Below are positions 34,138-39,027 of a DNA stretch of 39,027 nucleotides, piece by piece. Both the position numbers and the translations under genes were made by a program. Below the pieces are notes generated by a model, which saw only the letters and a program-made list of their open reading frames with translations, was not told where the DNA came from and ran no database searches. The DNA is taken from NCBI GenBank assembly GCA_023399035.1, contig JAEWQX010000081.1, positions 1 to 39,027 on the forward strand, read 5' to 3'. This DNA comes from Bacillota bacterium. GTDB lineage: Bacteria > Bacillota > Clostridia > Clostridiales > Clostridiaceae. Position 1 is the stretch's first letter, and each line of letters starts with the position of its first letter.

Positions 34138-34316
34138 ATTAAATTCCTCCTTTATTAGGTATAGCGTCTCCGTTCCCTAACTTAAACATTTAAAATTTAA
34201 ACATTATTACACTTAAAGATTAAAGACAGCCATTGTCCATAATTTATTAATAATAATTGCAAATAAATTATTATCGTCTATAAATTCTGCAGAAAATTAT
34301 TTTAGATAATAAAAAA
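34138..34316 (-). other. Untranslated leader of proximal amtB after the terminator
   Basis: About 180 nt between the leader terminator and the ATG. It contains a 10-bp inverted repeat ATAATTTATT / AATAAATTAT (34239-34271) and a TTCTGCAGAA palindrome (34285-34294). TTCTGCAGA also occurs in the leader of the distal amtB (around 35880). Confidence 0.4.
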
Positions 34317-34353
34317 ACGAAGTCATAGGAAGTAAACACTTCTATGACTTCGT
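34317..34353 (-). terminator. Leader terminator of proximal amtB
   Basis: 16-bp stem ACGAAGTCATAGAAGT / its complement with one bulged base, followed on the minus strand by a run of seven T. It lies about 25 nt after the predicted transcript start, so most transcripts would stop unless antiterminated. A 4-bp stem TGAC/GTCA with six-base loop GACGAA (34345-34358) overlaps its 5' arm. Confidence 0.75.
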
Positions 34354-34380
34354 CGTCAAATATATTTAATTTATGATTTA

Positions 34381-34409
34381 ATTATATCTTCCACATTTTG
34401 GCTTGTCAA
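34381..34409 (-). promoter_or_regulatory. Consensus sigma-A promoter of proximal amtB
   Basis: TTGACA, exactly 17 nt, TATAAT on the minus strand: a perfect consensus promoter placed ahead of the leader terminator. The 157 nt between it and the distal amtB stop hold nothing recognisable. Confidence 0.8.
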
Positions 34410-34566
34410 TAGATTTTGAAATCTTTTTTTCATGAAAATGTTAACACTTAAAAATTTTTCCACATAAACTTTCAACTATTTTTTATTCGCAATTACTTTT
34501 TAGAAGGAATTTAAATATTAACACCTGTTCTCTGTCTATATATAAATTATATTTAATTCTTTGTAT

Positions 34567-35820
34567 TTATATATCTATATCTATTCTCTGGAAATCTGCA
34601 TAACTGCTTTCTAATCCGTGTTCCTCTATATCAAGTCCTCTTATTTCTTCATCCCTTGTTACTCTTAACCCTACAGTTGCTTTAATTATTTTAAATAAAA
34701 TAGTTGCTGTTGAAATTGTCCAAATTGCTACTGCTGCAACACCCAAACATTGGACTGCTAAGAATTGGAATCCTCCACCATAAAATAATCCTCCCTCTAC
34801 AGCTAAAGCTCCAGTTAAAATTGTCCCTGTAACTCCACATACACAGTGAACTCCAATGGCACCAACAGGATCATCAACTTTTAATTTTTCATCAATAAAT
34901 CTTATTCCAAATATCATTACAAAAGCTGCTATAACACCTATTATTACTGCTCCTATTGGCGAAACCACATCACATCCTGCTGTTATTGCTACCAGACCGC
35001 CTAATACACCATTCAAAGTCATACTTACATCAGGCTTTCCATATTTAATCCATGTTATTGTCATTGTTGTTGTAGCTGCTGCAGCAGCAGCAAGATTAGT
35101 AGTTATAAATACTCTTGAACTTAATTCCAATGCGCCCTCACCAGTGATTCCAAGGCTTGATGCTGGATTAAATCCAAACCAGCCCATCCAGAGAATAAAT
35201 ACTCCCAGTGCTCCAAGTGTCAAACTGTGTCCTAAGATTGCATTAGGCTTTCCATCCTTGTCATACTTACCTATTCTTGGTCCAAGTATTGCAGCTCCAA
35301 TTAAAGCACACCATCCACCTATTGAGTGTACTGCAGTAGAACCAGCAAAATCATGAAATCCTAATTGAGCAAGCCAGCCTCCGCCCCAGATCCAGTGCCC
35401 TGCAATAGGATATATAACTGCACTTATTACAATACTATAAATACAATATGATAAAAACTTAGTTCTTTCTGCCATTGCACCAGATACTATTGTTGCTGAT
35501 GTAGCACAAAATACTGTCTGGAAAAATAGAAATGCATAACCATTTATACTTGTTGTTGCATTTTCTGCAGTTCCATCTGCAAAAAATCCATGTATACCAA
35601 TAACTCCTGCTGCATCGCTGCCAAACATTATTCCAAATCCTACAACCCAGTAAATAAGTGATCCTAACGCAAAATCCATTAAATTCTTCATTACTATATT
35701 ACCTGCATTCTTAGCTCTTGTAAAACCTGTCTCTACCATTGCAAAGCCTGCTTGCATCCAAAATACTAAAATTCCACCAAGCAATACCCAAAGGGTATCA
35801 ATCTGCATATTTAATTCCAT
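34567..35820 (-). CDS. amtB: Ammonium transporter, distal copy
   Basis: 417 residues, same length as the proximal copy and nearly colinear with it (long identical stretches such as WVLLGGILVFWMQAGFAMVE), so the pair is a tandem duplication. Pore histidines are kept in HDFAGSTAVHSIGGW and GAIGVHCVCGVTG. The C-terminal tail is also kept (IRGLDIEEHGLESSYA). AAGGAGG precedes the ATG. It has its own promoter and leader terminator. No PII gene is directly attached, but it could share GlnB. Confidence 0.94.
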   Translation of the reverse strand: MELNMQIDTLWVLLGGILVFWMQAGFAMVETGFTRAKNAGNIVMKNLMDFALGSLIYWVVGFGIMFGSDAAGVIGIHGFFADGTAENATTSINGYAFLFFQTVFCATSATIVSGAMAERTKFLSYCIYSIVISAVIYPIAGHWIWGGGWLAQLGFHDFAGSTAVHSIGGWCALIGAAILGPRIGKYDKDGKPNAILGHSLTLGALGVFILWMGWFGFNPASSLGITGEGALELSSRVFITTNLAAAAAATTTMTITWIKYGKPDVSMTLNGVLGGLVAITAGCDVVSPIGAVIIGVIAAFVMIFGIRFIDEKLKVDDPVGAIGVHCVCGVTGTILTGALAVEGGLFYGGGFQFLAVQCLGVAAVAIWTISTATILFKIIKATVGLRVTRDEEIRGLDIEEHGLESSYADFQRIDIDI

Positions 35821-35900
35821 ATATAAGCCTCCTTATTTATAAAATAACTATTATAAATACGTGTTTTAATATATAACCTCTGCAGAAGATTAAAATATAT

Positions 35901-35966
35901 TAAAGTTAATTACTTACTTCATCAAAATAAAATATAATTTTATTTTGATGAATAAATGTAACTTTA
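35901..35966 (-). repeat. Two-part long hairpin in the distal amtB leader
   Basis: Inner perfect 16-bp stem TTCATCAAAATAAAAT / its complement with a 3-nt loop (35918-35952), and an outer 8-bp stem TAAAGTTA / TAACTTTA. It lies between the leader terminator and the ribosome site. No T-run follows. It may be an RNase site or a second control element. Confidence 0.5.
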
Positions 35967-35975
35967 AACAAAAAT

Positions 35976-36011
35976 AAAGAGGTCATAAGAATTTTTTCCT
36001 ATGGCCTCTTT
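35976..36011 (-). terminator. Leader terminator of distal amtB
   Basis: Minus strand AAAGAGGCCATAGGAA with TTCTTATGACCTCTTT (two mismatches), followed by ATTTTTGTTT. It lies about 23 nt after the predicted start. Its 5' arm is shared with the hexaloop hairpin at 36000-36017. Confidence 0.75.
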
Positions 36012-36017
36012 GTCATA
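36000..36017 (-). promoter_or_regulatory. ANTAR-type hexaloop hairpin in the distal amtB leader
   Basis: Minus strand TATGAC - loop AAAGAG - GCCATA: five pairs with one A-C mismatch and a six-base loop with A1 and G4. Same loop start (AAAG) and same overlap with the terminator as in the glnA leader. Confidence 0.55.
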
Positions 36018-36034
36018 AATATATCTATACTTGT

Positions 36035-36063
36035 ATTATATATCCATTTTTTACCTTTGTTAA
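36035..36063 (-). promoter_or_regulatory. Sigma-A promoter of distal amtB
   Basis: TTAACA, 17-nt spacer, TATAAT on the minus strand. The initial transcribed region (AAGTATA) resembles that of glnA (CAGTATA). Confidence 0.6.
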
Positions 36064-36314
36064 ATTTCCACATAAATTTTTTAAAAATTTTTATTATTTA
36101 TAATATAATTAAAATTAATTACTATTTAAGCTAATACTTCTTATCATAATATGTAGTTTTAATTATCATTTATAAATCTATTATTTTATCTATAGTCAAA
36201 TTCCCATATGTTCTTCATTTTCAGTACAGCAAAATATTAGTTATTGTACTATATACGCTATATCCAAAAATTCATTCTGAAAATAAGTAAAATAACTCAC
36301 TTTAAATAATTCTC
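36064..36314. other. Divergent gap between amtB and aspartokinase promoters
   Basis: About 250 nt inside a 570-nt gene-free stretch; AT-rich, no gene. A distant 8-bp inverted repeat ATTTTCAG / CTGAAAAT is the only structure seen. No lysine-riboswitch-like elements recognised. Confidence 0.4.
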
Positions 36315-36343
36315 TTGAACATTAATGTATTAATTGCTACAAT
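36315..36343 (+). promoter_or_regulatory. Sigma-A promoter of aspartokinase
   Basis: TTGAAC, 17-nt spacer, TACAAT. The predicted leader is only about 40 nt, too short for a lysine riboswitch. Confidence 0.6.
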
Positions 36344-36390
36344 TTATATGTAAAAATTATAAATACATATAAATATTGGGGGCTATAAAT

Positions 36391-37704
36391 ATGAAAACAA
36401 TAGTAACAAAATTTGGTGGAAGCTCACTGGCGGACGCTAATCAGTTCAAAAAAGTAAAAGAAATAATAAGCTGTAATGATGCAAGAAAGTATGTAATACC
36501 TTCTGCACCAGGGAAAAGACATTCTAAGGATTCAAAAGTAACAGACCTTTTATATCTTTGCCACTCACACGTTTCTGTAGGAATATCTTTAGATGATGTT
36601 TTCAATCTAATAAAGGAAAGATATTTAGGAATAATCAATGATTTAGGTTTAGATTTTAATATCAATAGATATCTAGAAACAATCAAGAAAGATCTTGAAG
36701 ATGGTGCTTCGAAAGATTATGCAGCAAGTCGTGGGGAATACTTAAATGGGTTAATTCTAGCTAATTATTTAGGTTTTGATTTTGTTGATGCAAAGGATGT
36801 TATCGTATTTAACACCGATGGATCACTAGATACAGAAGCAACAGATGAAGCATTAAGAGAAAAATTATCAAAGGTTTCTAAAGCTGTAATTCCTGGCTTC
36901 TATGGAGCTGATAAGGAAGGAAACATAGTTACATTTTCAAGAGGTGGTTCTGATGTAACTGGTGCCTTGGTTGCTGCAAGCATAGCAGCTGATCTTTATG
37001 AAAACTGGACAGACGTTTCAGGATTTTTAATGGCAGATCCAAGAATCGTAGAAAATCCAAAACCAATAAGCAAAATAACTTATTCAGAACTTAGAGAATT
37101 ATCATATATGGGAGCTTCAGTTTTACATGAAGATGCGATCTTCCCTGTAAGAAAAACTGGTATTCCAATAAACATAAAAAATACAAATAAACCTGAGGAT
37201 GAAGGAACATTTATAGTACAAAACTCTGACTGCTCTGATAATCCAAACATTGTAACTGGTATTGCCGGCAAGAAGGACTTCACTGTAATATCAATAACAA
37301 AAGCTTCAATGAACTCAGAACTAGGATTCTGCAGAAAGCTTTTATCTATCTTAGAACAAAATAATATTTCATTTGAAAATATGCCATCAGGTATAGATAC
37401 AGTTTGTCTTGTAATTTCTGATTCTCAATTAAAGCATAAAACTCAGCATGTTGTTGAAGAAATAAAGAGAGCATGTAATCCAGATACAATTGAAGTTCAT
37501 CCAGGAATGGCAATGATAGCAACAGTTGGACGTGGTATGGCAAAACAGAGAGGAACAGCAGCGAGAATATTCACCGCTCTTTCAAATGCAGAAGTAAACA
37601 TCAGAATGATTGACCAGGGTTCAAGTGAAATGAATGTTTTAGTCGGTGTAGAAAATGATAACTTTGAAAAAGGTATAGCAGCTATTTATAACGCTTTTAA
37701 CTAA
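36391..37704 (+). CDS. Aspartate kinase
   Basis: 437 residues, first enzyme of the lysine/threonine/methionine pathway. The kinase domain starts KFGGSSLADANQFKKV. Further motifs are SRGEYLNGLILANYLG, FSRGGSDVTGALVAA and the catalytic-domain end TYSELRELSYMGASVLHEDAI. Two C-terminal ACT domains (about 290-437) bind amino acid effectors. GGGGG lies 8 nt before the chosen ATG; a TTG 15 nt upstream is less likely. Monocistronic, no neighbouring pathway genes. Isozyme type (LysC, DapG, ThrA-like) cannot be assigned safely. Confidence 0.92.
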   Translation: MKTIVTKFGGSSLADANQFKKVKEIISCNDARKYVIPSAPGKRHSKDSKVTDLLYLCHSHVSVGISLDDVFNLIKERYLGIINDLGLDFNINRYLETIKKDLEDGASKDYAASRGEYLNGLILANYLGFDFVDAKDVIVFNTDGSLDTEATDEALREKLSKVSKAVIPGFYGADKEGNIVTFSRGGSDVTGALVAASIAADLYENWTDVSGFLMADPRIVENPKPISKITYSELRELSYMGASVLHEDAIFPVRKTGIPINIKNTNKPEDEGTFIVQNSDCSDNPNIVTGIAGKKDFTVISITKASMNSELGFCRKLLSILEQNNISFENMPSGIDTVCLVISDSQLKHKTQHVVEEIKRACNPDTIEVHPGMAMIATVGRGMAKQRGTAARIFTALSNAEVNIRMIDQGSSEMNVLVGVENDNFEKGIAAIYNAFN

Positions 37705-37717
37705 ATTTAATTATAAA

Positions 37718-37757
37718 AAAGATATACACTAGTATTTAATTACTAGTGCATATCTTT
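37718..37757. terminator. Bidirectional terminator between convergent genes
   Basis: 17-bp stem AAAGATATGCACTAGTA / TACTAGTGTATATCTTT on the minus strand (G-U pair; A-C mismatch on plus), 6-nt loop, T-rich flanks both ways. Lies 13 nt after aspartokinase and 11 nt after the convergent gene. Confidence 0.8.
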
Positions 37758-37768
37758 CTTTATATAAC

Positions 37769-39027
37769 TTAAAATAAATCTGGAAGTTCTCCTCCTATAT
37801 TTATTTCTGCATCCTTATAAGTGCCATTATAAGTTGTTACTCTATTAATAAGTTTACCAGAGGCATCATTATTTATTTTTACTGTATATAAAATAAATAT
37901 ATTTTTCTTATCTTCACTTGTAATATCCGTAATTGGTATACTATAACTTCTAGAATCAGAAGATGTATTAATGGTATTTATCAATTGTCCAGTTTCTGCA
38001 TTATATATTCTTATTTTATCTTGAATTGTAGCATTATTTCCAATTGTTAAAGTTAATGGATTTATTCCATAAACTTCTGCTTTTATTCCCATTGTAGCCA
38101 TACTTCCTCTGTAATATGTACGACTATTACTTTCATCTAAATTATAACTTCCACTATATTCTCTGCCTTGGTATATTCCATGCTGTATATTTTCTGACTC
38201 AATAATAAATTCTGGTGTTTTACCAATATTTCTTTCTATGAAATCTGTAATACCTTGATAAGATATTGTATTACCACTACCAAATTTACACTTTTGTCCA
38301 ATTTTATCAGGTTTAACTTCAAATGTAATATCATTAATTGGTTCTGCCTCGTATTCTTTTGTTGTGCTATTATATTTATATATAACCTGAGCGTTAGTAG
38401 TATAGTAATTTCCATCACTTGATGCTAATCCACTTACAAGATTAATATCAGTTCCCAAGTTAAATTTTAATGATACATTAAATACATAATCTTGCTTTTG
38501 CCCATCATTCTTAATCTTTTGAGTAATTTCAGACATAATACTATTGTTAATATCATTATTGTTATCTTTTCCAGAGCTCACAAAATAATTTCCTTCATTG
38601 TTATCACTTGCTAATTGTGCACTCTTTTCCCCAGCTAAATCTTTATGTAAATTGTATAAAAAAGCCTCTGGGATATTATTATCATTATTACTTCCTACAG
38701 CAAGACTCAATACTTTAAAGTTGCCAACCTTTTTCTTGAAATCTTCTATATTCTGCTGAGTATACTCAACTTCCCCTGAAGATACTAATAAAAGATATCT
38801 ATCACATTGACCTTTATCTTCATCAAAAACATCTGCTGCCTTTTCCAATGCTTCACCAATGTTTCTATTTGATGTTTCAGATGTATTTAAATTCTTAATA
38901 ACTAAATCATTTATTCTATTTGGATTTTGCTTTAAATTAGTAGTATCTCCTTCAGCATCTTTGAAATTCTCATGATTCTGTTCATTATCAGGATTGGAGC
39001 TAGAATATAAATAGTACAAGTTAAAAG
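37769..39027 (-). CDS. Surface protein with VWA-like segment, 5' end off the window
   Basis: At least 418 codons, open to the window edge with no upstream stop, so the start and any signal peptide lie outside. The visible N-terminal part looks like the second half of a von Willebrand A domain: TSNRNIGEALEKAADVF, then CDRYLLLVSSGEVEYTQQN in the place of the usual LLTDGE, and FKVLSLAVGS. The first metal-binding DxSxS would be outside; the usual DG is SG here. The rest (about 180-418) is Asn/Ser/Thr-rich beta-type sequence ending ELPDLF, without a sortase motif. Probably an exported adhesin or pilus-like protein. Ends at a strong terminator. Confidence 0.6.
   Translation of the reverse strand, partial: FNLYYLYSSSNPDNEQNHENFKDAEGDTTNLKQNPNRINDLVIKNLNTSETSNRNIGEALEKAADVFDEDKGQCDRYLLLVSSGEVEYTQQNIEDFKKKVGNFKVLSLAVGSNNDNNIPEAFLYNLHKDLAGEKSAQLASDNNEGNYFVSSGKDNNNDINNSIMSEITQKIKNDGQKQDYVFNVSLKFNLGTDINLVSGLASSDGNYYTTNAQVIYKYNSTTKEYEAEPINDITFEVKPDKIGQKCKFGSGNTISYQGITDFIERNIGKTPEFIIESENIQHGIYQGREYSGSYNLDESNSRTYYRGSMATMGIKAEVYGINPLTLTIGNNATIQDKIRIYNAETGQLINTINTSSDSRSYSIPITDITSEDKKNIFILYTVKINNDASGKLINRVTTYNGTYKDAEINIGGELPDLF

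Noticed and set aside
36064..36390. Lysine riboswitch ahead of aspartokinase
   Set aside because: A promoter at 36315-36343 leaves a leader of about 40 nt, and no lysine-riboswitch features were seen.
1..39027. CRISPR arrays, phage genes, transposases
   Set aside because: No regularly spaced direct repeats, integrase, transposase or phage structural genes were found; the only mobile-like item is the small element at 32747-32881.

Overview
The window is low-GC, AT-rich DNA from a Firmicute, most likely a cluster I Clostridium close to the solventogenic species (C. beijerinckii / C. saccharobutylicum type). Supporting signs are strong AGGAGG-type ribosome sites, consensus sigma-A promoters, a clostridial agr quorum-sensing locus, and a glnA / ANTAR antiterminator / glutamate synthase cluster. 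As I recall, that cluster order was described in C. saccharobutylicum. The species is inferred, not proven.

Region 1 (1-7.6 kb): a secreted cell-wall-binding repeat protein; a compact pabA-pabB-pabC operon for p-aminobenzoate (folate); a membrane diguanylate cyclase / HD-GYP phosphodiesterase; and a four-gene agr-type operon (DUF5317-like membrane protein, small membrane protein resembling a sensor-kinase input domain, AgrB, and a 41-residue AgrD peptide). No histidine kinase or response regulator is in the operon.

Region 2 (7.7-14.5 kb): tRNA-Leu(UAA), a Slt-type lytic transglycosylase, coaE, polA, an M29 aminopeptidase, a DUF3284-like protein and tRNA-Gln(CUG). Several have readable promoters and terminators.

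Region 3 (14.5-18.9 kb): a branched-chain amino acid type ABC operon. Its consensus promoter is followed by a terminator-like hairpin before the binding-protein gene. The operon has two permeases but one ATPase, which looks LivG-like at its N-terminus and LivF-like afterwards.

Region 4 (19-23.5 kb): NADP-type isocitrate dehydrogenase, a YeiH-family transporter with a LysR regulator, and a small membrane protein.

Region 5 (23.5-36.1 kb): a nitrogen-assimilation island with gltD, gltB, an ANTAR antiterminator protein, glnA, a PII protein and two tandem amtB paralogues. Upstream of glnA and each amtB lies the same arrangement: sigma-A promoter, small hairpin with a six-base loop, overlapping intrinsic terminator, then the ribosome site. 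For glnA and the distal amtB the loop fits the A..G.. pattern bound by ANTAR proteins; the proximal amtB loop fits only partly. I infer that the ANTAR protein encoded next to glnA controls this set by antitermination. Icd could supply the 2-oxoglutarate used by the GS-GOGAT cycle. A 135-bp inverted-repeat element sits between amtB and the PII gene.

Region 6 (36.1-39 kb): aspartokinase on the plus strand, then the 3' part of a surface protein with a von Willebrand A-like segment that runs off the window.
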